From Parabacteroides faecalis (GTDB lineage Bacteria; Bacteroidota; Bacteroidia; Bacteroidales; Tannerellaceae), in contig NZ_JAKZMM010000008.1 of NCBI RefSeq assembly GCF_022809355.1, forward strand, positions 48,990 through 112,989: a stretch of DNA of 64,000 nucleotides. Reading direction: 5' to 3'. Each line of letters starts with the position of its first letter. Position 1 is the stretch's first letter. Shown here piece by piece: positions 33,655 to 41,983 of this stretch. The notes beneath the pieces were generated by a model. The model was not told the origin of the DNA. It saw only the letters and a list, made by a program, of their open reading frames with translations, and made no database searches. Made by a program: the position numbers and the translations under genes.

Positions 33655-34191
33655 CTAAATATGTTTACCCAAGATACGTGCCTGTTCGGGGTAAGGCGTA
33701 TCTTCAATGGCTGCCCGGTCGTACACGCCGGTGGCCAGAATCTGTCCGGCATCTTCCCAGTGCAAATACTGGCAGATGGCTTTGTAGTGTGCTACCAACG
33801 GTTCCATAACCCACTCTTCCGCGTCGCCGCAGGTTGCCAGTAGGACGGCTTTTTTCGGTTTGCTCCTCAGCAGGTCGTTGATGGCAAAGAAGCGGTCGAT
33901 AACCTTTTTCAATTGGGCCGACATACCAAAATAATAAACGGGAGTCACGAATACCACCATATCGGCAGCAATCAGTTTGTCCCAAACCAGCTCCATGTCA
34001 TCTTCTTGAATACACTTATGGTTGTTTTTCCGGCAATAATAACATGCCAGGCAAGGTTGCGTTACCTGAAAGATGGTATCAAACCGAAAAACTTCGTGCC
34101 CGGCTTCCAAAGCCCCGGCAATAAAATTATCTGCTAATAATGCTGAAGTCCCTTTTTTATGAGGGCTTCCCGTAATTACAAGTATTTTCAT
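33655..34191 (-). CDS. Flavodoxin-fold NAD(P)H-dependent oxidoreductase
   Basis: About 178 residues, starting MKILVITGSPHKKGTSALL (FMN phosphate loop). A longer frame adds 19 residues with no similarity to the family. CxxCxxC-like cysteines (CLACYYCRKNNHKC) follow the first third, as in iron-sulfur-flavoprotein-type and NADPH-dependent FMN reductases, and VFVTPVYYFGMSAQLKKVIDR is the conserved middle motif. It reduces flavin or quinone-like compounds. It is a single gene; a 14 bp palindrome upstream (34263) may bind a regulator. Confidence 0.88.
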   Translation of the reverse strand: MKILVITGSPHKKGTSALLADNFIAGALEAGHEVFRFDTIFQVTQPCLACYYCRKNNHKCIQEDDMELVWDKLIAADMVVFVTPVYYFGMSAQLKKVIDRFFAINDLLRSKPKKAVLLATCGDAEEWVMEPLVAHYKAICQYLHWEDAGQILATGVYDRAAIEDTPYPEQARILGKHI

Positions 34192-34894
34192 GTGTTTTTT
34201 ATAGTAATCGCTAAGTGTAACATTAATTGTAACTGAAATGTCATACAATATTCGTAAAATTATTGCATATATGCAACAATATAGTCCAAAATCAGAATTC
34301 CGACCGCTTTTTCCGCTTTGTCATTTTGTCAAAATGCCCCTTTCAGAATTCCATGATTTCGGAGTTGCCTGTAAGTAACTTGCTTCGGTTCGATTTTCAG
34401 GGAGTTGAGCATTTACATGCTGATATGGAAAGAGGGGAGATCGTGTTATTCTGATTTTTGTATTCGCCGGAATAAGGGATAAAAACGTGTCCCGTGTTAG
34501 TTAGTGGATATAAATGCTGCCAAAATGATATTTTGTTTGAGGGCTTTGGATGAGAGAAAATTGAAGTAAAATCGTTCAGAAAAAGAGGTAAAATGTATTT
34601 GAACAGCCCTTTTTTTAGGAAATTTGGGAGTTTTGTTTACGTTTCTAGGCAGGAATGAGTTAAAATACGCCGGCTTTTTGTTCAAAGATGGTTATGAATT
34701 AGCGAAAATCTAGGCATGAAAAAGTGGAAAATGAATAGGAAAAACGGATGTTTTTGATCAAAAATGGATGAAAATATACTAATTTTCTCGTTTTTTTGTT
34801 CGAAAAGCCAAAATGAGAGTTAGTATAAAAAGAATTAAACAGACTTTTTGTCTGCAAAAAGCCTGTTTAATGTACTATTTGTAAAAAGGCTTGT
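34192..34894. other. 700 bp AT-rich gap with palindrome and degenerate repeats
   Basis: No gene is supported (short frames at 34263 and 34497 have no features). A perfect palindrome TTGCATATATGCAA lies at 34263-34276, 72 bp upstream of the flavodoxin-like gene, a plausible operator. TCTAGGCAGGAATGAG (34640) and TCTAGGCATGAAAAAG (34709) are a degenerate direct repeat. Many TTTTTG runs and no clear promoter are seen. The right end holds the terminator at 34837. Confidence 0.4.
34837..34868 (-). terminator. Likely terminator of the first AspT-type gene
   Basis: On the minus strand AAACAGGCTTTTTG pairs with CAAAAAGTCTGTTT (14 bp with one mismatch, 4-nt loop), followed by AATTCTTTTT. It begins 26 nt after the stop codon at 34895. 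The T-run starts a few bases late, so confidence is moderate. Confidence 0.6.
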
Positions 34895-36490
34895 TTAGAT
34901 AACCCCTGCAATGAACTGGATGAACAAGATCAGGAAGACCATGGCAATGGGATAGACCGTAGCGTAGGCAATGCTGGGTGCCGAGCTGTCGGCCATCGAA
35001 TCGGCTGCTGCCAGTCCGGGTGTGCTGGTCATTCCTCCGGCAATGGTTCCGAGCAGGTCGAGGATATTTATTTTGAATACCCAGTATCCGAACACCAGGG
35101 CGACGATCATCGGAACGAGGGTGATGGCCATCCCGACACCAAACAGTGTCCAGCCGCTTTCCTGGAATGTAGCAACCAGGTTACTTCCGGCCGATGTGCC
35201 GACTTCACTTAAGAAGAACAGCAGACCGAGCTGGCGCAAGAGCTGGTTGGCCGGTCCGGACATACTCCAGATAATAGGGCCGGTCTTTCCGACGGCGCTT
35301 AAAATAAGAGCCACCATCAGGATGCCTCCGGTCAGTCCGGGCGAGAAGGAGAAGCTGTCGGAGAAAGAGAGGCTCAGTTTTCCGAACAATACACCCAGCA
35401 CGATACCCATCGCGATGGGGAAGAAGTCGGTATCCGAGAGTTTCTTTTCGTCGTTGCCCACATATTGACTCAATTCATCCAGGCTTTGTTTCTCACCAGC
35501 CACCATCAGTTTGTCGCCAAACTTGAGTGCCAGGTTCGGCTCGGCAATCAGGTCGATGCCGCTTCGGCGCACGCGCGTCACGGTACAGCCGAACGAGCTT
35601 TGCAGGTTCAGTTCACCCAGCGTATGGCCGATGATGTTTTTATTGGTTAGCAATAACGATTGCAGCTCCTGCGTCTGTGTGAAAGGAATATCCTCGTCCA
35701 CTTGCTCGCCGATCAGCAGCTTGACCTGTTCGAACGAGCGGTCGTTGCCCACTACGCGGATCAAGTCGTCTTTCTTCAGTACCGAATGAGCCGTAGGGAT
35801 GATAATCTCTGCTCCGTGCTTGATGCGCGAAACCACGGCGCCCGTCATGTTGCGGAACTGAAGCTGGGCGATACTCTTGCCGATGACCTTCTGGTTCTCT
35901 ACCCGAAACGTGGCCCGGTTCAGTTCTGGGAACTGGCCCCGGCGTTCTATTTCCAGCTTCCGGGCTTCGGCCTCGACATCAATCCGCAGCAGCTTGGGCA
36001 GCAGCTTGACGAACAGGATCACGCCGATCACACCGAAAGGATAGGCGATACCATAGGCGATGGAAGCCGATGACGACTGGGTAGTATCGATGGCAACAGC
36101 CAGACCCGGCGTACTGGTCAGGGCTCCGGCTATCAGGCCCACGATGCTGGGCGTATCAATGCCCAGGGCATATTTGAAGATGATCCCGGTGATGCTGGCC
36201 GAACCGACAATGAGCAGCGCCAGGATGATGAGTGTTTTCCCTTTCGAACGGAAAGAATCGAAGAAACCCGGACCTGCCTGGATTCCGATGGTGAAGATGA
36301 AAAGCACCAGACCGATGTCGCCTAAGGCTTTGGGAATGGTTACTCCGAAGTGCCCGAACAGCAAAGCGATGAAGATAACGGCTGATACATCGAGCGAAAG
36401 GCCTTTGATCTTGATCCGTCCCAGGATAAATCCGAGCGAGATGATCAGGAACAAGGCGAAATAGGAAGTCTGCAATAAAGATTCAAACAT
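34895..36490 (-). CDS. AspT/YidE-family transporter with two RCK-C domains (first copy)
   Basis: About 531 residues, starting MFESLLQTSYFALFL; a 26-residue longer frame runs through the promoter. Layout: five to six membrane helices, two TrkA-C (RCK-C) domains (about 180-360, IAQLQFRNMTGAVVSRIKHGAE and LGELNLQSSFGCTVTRVRR), then a second membrane half. The family includes the aspartate:alanine antiporter AspT and E. coli YidE/YbjL of unknown substrate. The RCK-C domains usually sense a cytoplasmic ligand. The substrate cannot be told. It is divergent from truA. A second copy lies at 47389. Confidence 0.9.
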   Translation of the reverse strand: MFESLLQTSYFALFLIISLGFILGRIKIKGLSLDVSAVIFIALLFGHFGVTIPKALGDIGLVLFIFTIGIQAGPGFFDSFRSKGKTLIILALLIVGSASITGIIFKYALGIDTPSIVGLIAGALTSTPGLAVAIDTTQSSSASIAYGIAYPFGVIGVILFVKLLPKLLRIDVEAEARKLEIERRGQFPELNRATFRVENQKVIGKSIAQLQFRNMTGAVVSRIKHGAEIIIPTAHSVLKKDDLIRVVGNDRSFEQVKLLIGEQVDEDIPFTQTQELQSLLLTNKNIIGHTLGELNLQSSFGCTVTRVRRSGIDLIAEPNLALKFGDKLMVAGEKQSLDELSQYVGNDEKKLSDTDFFPIAMGIVLGVLFGKLSLSFSDSFSFSPGLTGGILMVALILSAVGKTGPIIWSMSGPANQLLRQLGLLFFLSEVGTSAGSNLVATFQESGWTLFGVGMAITLVPMIVALVFGYWVFKINILDLLGTIAGGMTSTPGLAAADSMADSSAPSIAYATVYPIAMVFLILFIQFIAGVI

Positions 36491-36532
36491 AATTGTGCAA
36501 TTTGTTAAGATGTTATGAAGGTTTATTTTTTG

Positions 36533-36562
36533 CAAAAATAGGTATTTCAGTGGGATGTACAA
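36533..36562 (-). promoter_or_regulatory. Promoter of the first AspT-type gene
   Basis: On the minus strand TTG (complement of 36560-36562), 19 bp, then TATTTTTG (complement of 36533-36540). Both boxes and the spacing fit the Bacteroidota housekeeping promoter. The transcript would have a leader of about 35 nt. Confidence 0.7.
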
Positions 36563-36583
36563 GGTCATAGCCGGATTTCTTTG

Positions 36584-36591
36584 TACCTTTG
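36584..36591 (+). promoter_or_regulatory. -7 box for truA
   Basis: TACCTTTG fits TAnnTTTG and lies 43 bp before the truA start. A -33 match is not obvious. It overlaps the region divergent from the AspT-type promoter. Confidence 0.55.
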
Positions 36592-36634
36592 CCTTGAAAA
36601 TAGCATTCTTAGGAACGTATTTCGTACTAAACTT

Positions 36635-37393
36635 ATGCCTGTGAAAAGATACTTTATTTATTTAGGATATAACGGCAAATCCTTTTGTGGATGGCAGATA
36701 CAGCCGAACGGCATGACCGTACAGCAATGTATTGAAGAAGCACTTTCGACCATCCTCAGACAGCCGGTTTCGATTGTGGGTGCCGGACGGACGGATGCCG
36801 GCGTGCATGCCCGCCTGATGGTGGCCCATTTTGACTGGACAGAAACTTTGCCTGACCCGGCTTTTCTGGCAGACAAGCTGAACCGCCTGTTGCCGAAAGA
36901 CATTGTGATTTATCGGATTGTGCCGGTGATTCCTGAGGCACACGCCCGTTTTGATGCCACTTCCCGAACGTATCAGTATTACCTGACGATGCAGAAAGAT
37001 CCTTTCCGCTATGATTTGGTGTACCGTTATCTGGGGAAACTGGACTTCGACCGTATGAACGAGGCTTGCCGGGTGCTGTTCGACTATGTGGATTTTACCA
37101 GCTTCAGCAAGTTGCACACCGATGTCAAGACCAACAATTGCCGTATTTATGAGGCAGGCTGGAAGCAGGAAGGCGATTTGTGGGTCTTCACGATCCGGGC
37201 CGACCGTTTCTTGCGGAATATGGTGCGTGCCATTGTGGGAACGCTGCTGGAAGTGGGGCGCGGCAAGATGTCGGTCGACGGTTTCCGCCAGGTGATCGAA
37301 GCCAAAGACCGGGGCAAAGCCGGCACATCGGCTCCGGGCCATGCCCTGTATCTGGTGAATGTGACTTATCCCGACCGATTATTCGAAGTATAA
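36635..37393 (+). CDS. truA: tRNA pseudouridine(38-40) synthase
   Basis: A 252-residue enzyme that makes pseudouridine in the anticodon arm of tRNAs. The start [14 protein letters not shown] is chosen because earlier codons fall in the promoter. The catalytic Asp D54 lies in [11 protein letters not shown], and [19 protein letters not shown] is the conserved C-terminal motif. First gene of a probable operon with the DMT transporter and the DUF3256 protein (gaps 21 bp and -4 bp). Confidence 0.95.
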   Translation: MPVKRYFIYLGYNGKSFCGWQIQPNGMTVQQCIEEALSTILRQPVSIVGAGRTDAGVHARLMVAHFDWTETLPDPAFLADKLNRLLPKDIVIYRIVPVIPEAHARFDATSRTYQYYLTMQKDPFRYDLVYRYLGKLDFDRMNEACRVLFDYVDFTSFSKLHTDVKTNNCRIYEAGWKQEGDLWVFTIRADRFLRNMVRAIVGTLLEVGRGKMSVDGFRQVIEAKDRGKAGTSAPGHALYLVNVTYPDRLFEV

Positions 37394-37414
37394 CCAAACA
37401 AAAACTCAAGAAAT

Positions 37415-38311
37415 ATGTGGGTTCTTTATGCTTTTCTGTCTGCTTTTCTGCTGGGCTGTTACGAGGTGAATAAGAAGATGTCGCTCAACAGGAATGCAGT
37501 GATTCCGGTATTGTTTTTCAATACGCTGTTCAGCAGTCTGATATTCTTGCCCTTTATTGTGCTTTCCTATACGACAGATGTGTTGGACGGCTCGCTGCTC
37601 TATGTACCCCGCGTGTCGTTTGAAACCCATGTCGCTGTATTCATCAAGGCCGTGATAGTCCTTTCCTCGTGGATCTTCGGCTATTTTGCCCTGAAGCATC
37701 TGCCGTTGACTTTGTCCGGACCAATCAAGGCGACGCAGCCGGTACTGACACTGGTGGGCGCGCTGGTGATCTTCGGTGAGCGGCTGAATCTGTATCAGTG
37801 GATCGGTGTGGCCTTTGCGGTCGCCTCGTTTTATCTGCTCTCGGTCTCGGGAAAGAAAGAAGGCATCCGCTTCACCCACAACAAGTGGATTTATTTTACC
37901 GTCCTGTCGGTGATGCTGGGCTCATTGAGCGGTTTGTACGACAAATACCTGATGGGCAGTCTGGACGTGATGACCGTGCAGGTGTGGTTTAACGTCTATC
38001 AGTGTGCCATCATGCTGGCGATCCTGCTTTTCCTGTGGTATCCGCGACGGAAACACACCACGCCTTTTACCTGGCGGTGGAATATTATCTTCATATCCGT
38101 CTTCCTTTGTATTGCTGACTGGGTGTATTTTTATGCCCTGAGTGATCCGGATTCGATGATTTCGATCGTCTCGATGATCCGTAGAAGTAATGTTTTGGTT
38201 ACCTTTGCGGCCGGAGCTTTGTTCTTCCATGAAAAGAATCTGAAGAACAAGGCAATCGACCTGCTGTTGGTTTTGATAGGTATGATATTCTTATATTTGG
38301 GAACAAGATGA
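37415..38311 (+). CDS. EamA/DMT-family transporter
   Basis: A 298-residue inner-membrane protein with about ten helices, arranged as two EamA halves (about 1-135 and 150-298). The end of each half has the family pattern (GPIKATQPVLTLVGALVIFGERL and SMIRRSNVLVTFAAGALFFHEKN). It probably exports or imports a small metabolite; substrate unknown. Its stop overlaps the start of the DUF3256 gene (ATGA), so the two are coupled. Confidence 0.88.
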   Translation: MWVLYAFLSAFLLGCYEVNKKMSLNRNAVIPVLFFNTLFSSLIFLPFIVLSYTTDVLDGSLLYVPRVSFETHVAVFIKAVIVLSSWIFGYFALKHLPLTLSGPIKATQPVLTLVGALVIFGERLNLYQWIGVAFAVASFYLLSVSGKKEGIRFTHNKWIYFTVLSVMLGSLSGLYDKYLMGSLDVMTVQVWFNVYQCAIMLAILLFLWYPRRKHTTPFTWRWNIIFISVFLCIADWVYFYALSDPDSMISIVSMIRRSNVLVTFAAGALFFHEKNLKNKAIDLLLVLIGMIFLYLGTR

Positions 38312-38961
38312 TAAAGATAGAAGAACGTATGAAACGAATCGTATTATTATGCCTGCTGGTGATGAGTGTGTTGCCGTTGAAAGCGCAGGATATGGCAGCG
38401 GTGTTTATCGCGATGCCCGACGAATATGTTCCGCAACTGGAAGATGCCTGGCGGAAAGATCTGGTGGATTTGTATCGCTCTAACGAGAAAGCGCGGTTGA
38501 AGAACAACATGAACGGATATTCGACATTGGAAAAGCTGACCGATAACTACTTGTTGTTGCAATCGACGGAACGGACCACGATCGAGATGAAACTCTTGCC
38601 GCTGGTCAATAATACGTTTGTGATCTGCCAGGTAGTGACGGTGAAAGGGCCGGTGGCCGATAGCCGCGTGTCGTTCTTTTCACCCGACTGGAAACCGCTG
38701 GATGCGACTGATATGCTGACTCCCGTTGCAGCTGACTGGTTTATCCGGGAAGATGCCGACAAGTCGTCGGTCACTTATATCGAATCGACATCCCGCTTGG
38801 ACATGGATCTGTTCCGTTTCCAACTGAGTCCGGACGATTATACCCTGACACAAACCTATACGACGCCGGAGTATTTGGATAAGGAAACCCAGAAGAAGCT
38901 GAAGCCCTTCCTGAAAGATACACCGAAAGTATTCACCTGGAAGAAATCCAGCTTTGAATAA
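38308..38961 (+). CDS. DUF3256-family exported protein
   Basis: 217 residues from the ATG overlapping the DMT gene stop; a second ATG 21 bp on (MKRIVLLCLLVMSVLPLKAQ) gives the same signal peptide and may be the real start. The mature part (for example FIAMPDEYVPQLEDAWRKDLVDLY and the YIESTSRLDMDLFRF region) matches DUF3256, a periplasmic family confined to Bacteroidota. No catalytic motif is seen; function unknown. Coupling to the transporter gene suggests a link but does not prove it. Confidence 0.85.
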   Translation: MIKIEERMKRIVLLCLLVMSVLPLKAQDMAAVFIAMPDEYVPQLEDAWRKDLVDLYRSNEKARLKNNMNGYSTLEKLTDNYLLLQSTERTTIEMKLLPLVNNTFVICQVVTVKGPVADSRVSFFSPDWKPLDATDMLTPVAADWFIREDADKSSVTYIESTSRLDMDLFRFQLSPDDYTLTQTYTTPEYLDKETQKKLKPFLKDTPKVFTWKKSSFE

Positions 38962-38995
38962 CTGCCGAAAGGTTGGAATCCCTGATAGAAATGCC

Positions 38996-39043
38996 AATAA
39001 GCGCCGGCTGTCAGTGCACGAGCACAACAAGCCGGCGCTTATT
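38996..39043. terminator. Bidirectional terminator between DUF3256 and the Crp-like gene
   Basis: A perfect 14 bp stem AATAAGCGCCGGCT (38996-39009) with AGCCGGCGCTTATT (39030-39043), GC-rich in the middle and flanked by A/T on both sides. It lies between the ends of two convergent genes (38961 and 39066) and should serve both. Confidence 0.85.
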
Positions 39044-39065
39044 GTATAATATAGATTCTCTTTCT

Positions 39066-39662
39066 CTAAAGACTGAAGATGCGGCGTTTCAGCTTGCAAT
39101 ACCAAGATGTGCTGATGCCCATGTAGAGCGCGATGTATTTATCTGGAACACGGTTGATGATCCATTTGTAGTGCTCGTACAAATATTTGATAAACTCTTC
39201 GGCTGTATAAGATTGCAGGATGGCGAACATCATATAGAGTTTGGAGATGATGACCAACATCGCACGCTGATAATAAGACGCGAAAAGCGGATAGCGAAGA
39301 GACAGGTCTTCGATCGAGACGCGCGAGAAACACAGCAGCTCACTGTCTTCGAGCGCCTTGATCTCGAAGCTGGAAGGTGTCTGAGTGATGTAGCTGATTT
39401 CGGAAAGGAAAGGATACTGATCGTCGGAAGAGAAACCGGTGACACATTCCTTCCCCTTGTCTGTCATGAAGATATTGACGAAAAGCCCTTTGTTGATGAA
39501 ATAGGCGTTCTGGCAGACTTCGCCGGTGCGGAGCAATAAATCGCCCTTCTTGAGCGTGATGACACGGGCATGACTCTTCAACTCATTCACAAAAACATCG
39601 TCTTGAGCCAGGGCCTCAGGTAAATCCGCCAGCAAACGCGTAAAAGGCTTCTCCGGATTCAT
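39066..39662 (-). CDS. Crp/Fnr-family transcription regulator
   Basis: A 198-residue protein with an N-terminal cyclic-nucleotide-binding-like beta-roll (about 25-120: VITLKKGDLLLRTGEVCQNAYFINKG) and a C-terminal winged helix (KYIALYMGISTSWYCKLKRRI). The cAMP phosphate-binding Arg is not evident, so the ligand is probably something else or absent, as in many Bacteroidota members of this family. It follows the coiled-coil gene by 3 bp and is likely cotranscribed with it. Confidence 0.85.
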   Translation of the reverse strand: MNPEKPFTRLLADLPEALAQDDVFVNELKSHARVITLKKGDLLLRTGEVCQNAYFINKGLFVNIFMTDKGKECVTGFSSDDQYPFLSEISYITQTPSSFEIKALEDSELLCFSRVSIEDLSLRYPLFASYYQRAMLVIISKLYMMFAILQSYTAEEFIKYLYEHYKWIINRVPDKYIALYMGISTSWYCKLKRRIFSL

Positions 39663-39665
39663 CCG

Positions 39666-40571
39666 TTATTCTTCGAGCGTGAAAGAACGTTGACCAATCA
39701 GATTGCCATCGGCAAAGATATCTACCCGATAAGTACCCGGAGAGAGGAACTCTTCGATGTTCCAGTACATCGTTACCGGAACTTCTTCGCCTTCGTATTC
39801 GATCATTTTCTTGATTGAATAATTGATGTCTTTGCCTTCGAACGTGAAGACATCGCCCCGGCTTTTCACCAGGATATCATCGTCGGGTTTCATGATGCGG
39901 ACATAAACGACTTTTTCGCCGACCGGAGCCATCACATTCTTGGCGATCTTGAAGTTGATGACAAACTGTTCCATCTTCTTGATCCGCTTGGCCAGTTTGC
40001 CGCGCGAATTGACCGGTGTGACCGAAATACTCGTTGCATCGAGTTTGCTGGCCAACGTTACCCGTTCGGTCAACTTCTCTTTTTCCCGTTTCAGGCTGGC
40101 TGCCGTTGTAGAAGCCTGGCGATATTTCTTGACTGCTTCGTTCTTTTCCACCTTCAGCTGTTCGTTCGCCCGGTTCAGTGAGTCGATCTGGATCACATAA
40201 TTGCGCATGATCTTCCGCAAAGTAGCCAACTCTTTCTTCAGGCGGGCAATTTCTTTGGCATTGGTTGATTTGACGGTACGCAACTCTTCCATCAGGCGTT
40301 GTACCTTGGCTTGTTCGGTTGTCAATAAAGCAACCAGAGAGTCATTGCTGACACTGAATTTATATCCTTCGTATTGCAGGGAAAGCTCATTCAGGTCGTC
40401 GGCCATCATTTCCTTTTCCAAGTCGAACGACTGAGTCATTTCTTCCATTTGCTGTTGCTGATGGAATATATAATAAGCAGCTCCTGCTATCACCAAAATC
40501 AGAATAATAACTGCCAAAATCAGCATTGACATTTTATTTATCTCTTTCGTCTCTTTCTTTTCTGAATCCAT
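39666..40571 (-). CDS. Membrane-anchored coiled-coil protein of unknown function
   Basis: 301 residues from MDSEKKETKEINKM; nine further upstream residues are possible but less likely. One membrane helix (about 15-37, MLILAVIILILVIAGAAYYIF), then a long coiled coil (about 38-175, rich in Glu, Lys and Leu heptads), then a beta-rich C-terminal domain (about 195-301). The domain contains VVYVRIMKPDDDILVKS and ends GNLIGQRSFTLEE. The membrane orientation places the long part outside the cytoplasm or, less likely, inside. Not recognised; similar proteins are annotated only as hypothetical in Bacteroidales. It may sense or scaffold at the envelope together with the MscS channel gene just upstream. 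Confidence 0.75.
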   Translation of the reverse strand: MDSEKKETKEINKMSMLILAVIILILVIAGAAYYIFHQQQQMEEMTQSFDLEKEMMADDLNELSLQYEGYKFSVSNDSLVALLTTEQAKVQRLMEELRTVKSTNAKEIARLKKELATLRKIMRNYVIQIDSLNRANEQLKVEKNEAVKKYRQASTTAASLKREKEKLTERVTLASKLDATSISVTPVNSRGKLAKRIKKMEQFVINFKIAKNVMAPVGEKVVYVRIMKPDDDILVKSRGDVFTFEGKDINYSIKKMIEYEGEEVPVTMYWNIEEFLSPGTYRVDIFADGNLIGQRSFTLEE

Positions 40572-40668
40572 ACTCTTAAAGTTCCTAAAAATAAACACGC
40601 AAAAGTAGTATTAATTTAGTTATGAAGGAAAGCCCTCTCCGTATTTATATATTTTTAAGATGAAAACC

Positions 40669-41853
40669 TCAGATACTCCGGTTCATGCGTTCCAAATCCA
40701 GGCTGGAAGGCTTTTGATAAACCCGTAATCCGAAGGTGCCGATGACGGCAAACAGGTGTTCGAATACCTTGGCCTGCAGACGTTCGTAGGGAATCCAATC
40801 CTTGTGTGTCGTGAAGAAGTACAGTTCGACCGGCAGTCCTTCAGGCAGGGGCTGCAACTGACGGACCATCAGTGTCATTCCGGTATTCACTTCCTGCAAG
40901 CTCCGCAAGTAGCGCTCGATGTAATGGCAGAAAACATGGAGATTGACGATTTGACCACCGGCTTTTTCCGCTTCGCTGATCCAACCCTGTGCGGCGAAAT
41001 AGTCCATTTCGTCGGCAGTACAAAAGCGGATCGAGTTCATGTCAATGTGAAGCGACCGTTTGATGCGTCGGCCACCGCTTTCGCGCATGCCCCGCCAGTT
41101 CTGGAAGGAATCGCTGACCAAGGCGTATGGCGGAATCGTTGTTATCGTATTATCCCAGTTTTGCACCTTGACCGTATTCAAGGTGACTTCCTGCACGATG
41201 CCGTCAGCTCCATACTTCGGCATGGAAATCCAGTCGCCCGGACGAAGCATATCGTAGGCACTTAGTTGCACACCGGCCACCAGACCCATGATCGTGTCTT
41301 TAAACACCAACATCAGAATAGCCGCCGAAGCACCCAGGCCGGTGAGCAGGCGGCTAGGATCTTTATCCAGCAACAAGCTGAAGATGATGATAGCGCCGAC
41401 TCCGATCACAACCATTTTCATCATCTGATAAACTCCTTTCAGCGGACGGTCTTTCAGTTTGTCGCTCCGGTTCGACAATTCGTAAAGCGAAGAAATGACC
41501 GCATTGATCAGCCGCACTGTGACCACCACAATATAGATCTGCGAGAACATCAGCAGATAAGATAATAATGGCGACTGCGGCGGAAAGGCGAGGGGAAGCA
41601 ACAGGTAAATGACGATCGGCGGAATCAGGTGACAGGTATTGTCGAGCACCTTGTCGTTCAGTAGATAATCATCCCATTCAATCTTGGTCTTGCGGACCAC
41701 TTTCCGGATCATCGGGATAATTCCCCGGCGACAGACATAATCGAGTATAAACGCAATCACCAGGATCGCTGCTACTGTTACTATTTGCAGCATGATGCCA
41801 TGAATGCCCCAGGCATGCAGTGTATCCACCCATTTATTTGATAGTTCCATCAT
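40669..41853 (-). CDS. Mechanosensitive ion channel, MscS/YbdG type
   Basis: A 394-residue channel. About five membrane helices precede the pore helix region GLGASAAILMLVFKDTIMGLVAGVQL and the MscS beta domain with PGDWISMPKYGADGIVQEVTLNTVKVQNWDN. The added C-terminal part resembles E. coli YbdG (about 415 residues), a low-conductance osmotic channel. It opens under membrane tension and releases solutes. The start MMELSNKW (41853 or 41850) is preferred over one 30 bp upstream. It precedes the coiled-coil gene by 97 bp and follows a terminator. Confidence 0.9.
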   Translation of the reverse strand: MMELSNKWVDTLHAWGIHGIMLQIVTVAAILVIAFILDYVCRRGIIPMIRKVVRKTKIEWDDYLLNDKVLDNTCHLIPPIVIYLLLPLAFPPQSPLLSYLLMFSQIYIVVVTVRLINAVISSLYELSNRSDKLKDRPLKGVYQMMKMVVIGVGAIIIFSLLLDKDPSRLLTGLGASAAILMLVFKDTIMGLVAGVQLSAYDMLRPGDWISMPKYGADGIVQEVTLNTVKVQNWDNTITTIPPYALVSDSFQNWRGMRESGGRRIKRSLHIDMNSIRFCTADEMDYFAAQGWISEAEKAGGQIVNLHVFCHYIERYLRSLQEVNTGMTLMVRQLQPLPEGLPVELYFFTTHKDWIPYERLQAKVFEHLFAVIGTFGLRVYQKPSSLDLERMNRSI

Positions 41854-41922
41854 CGTCTTTTCTTTTTCCGGCAAATTTACCATAAATGCTGATTCAATCG
41901 TCAGCGTCGGGACTTAAAATGA

Positions 41923-41960
41923 AAAAGGAGATACCTTTCTCTTCGAAGATATCTCCTTTT
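41923..41960 (-). terminator. Terminator of the glycosidase/esterase gene
   Basis: On the minus strand AAAAGGAGATA pairs with TATCTCCTTTT (11 bp, 16-nt loop), followed by TCATTTT. It lies 23 nt after the stop codon at 41984. Confidence 0.8.
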
Positions 41961-41983
41961 CAGTCGGGGAAATCAAATCCTCC

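Noticed and set aside
34263..34685. Two small frames in the 34.2-34.9 kb gap
   Set aside because: AT-rich chance frames without features, ribosome sites or promoters.
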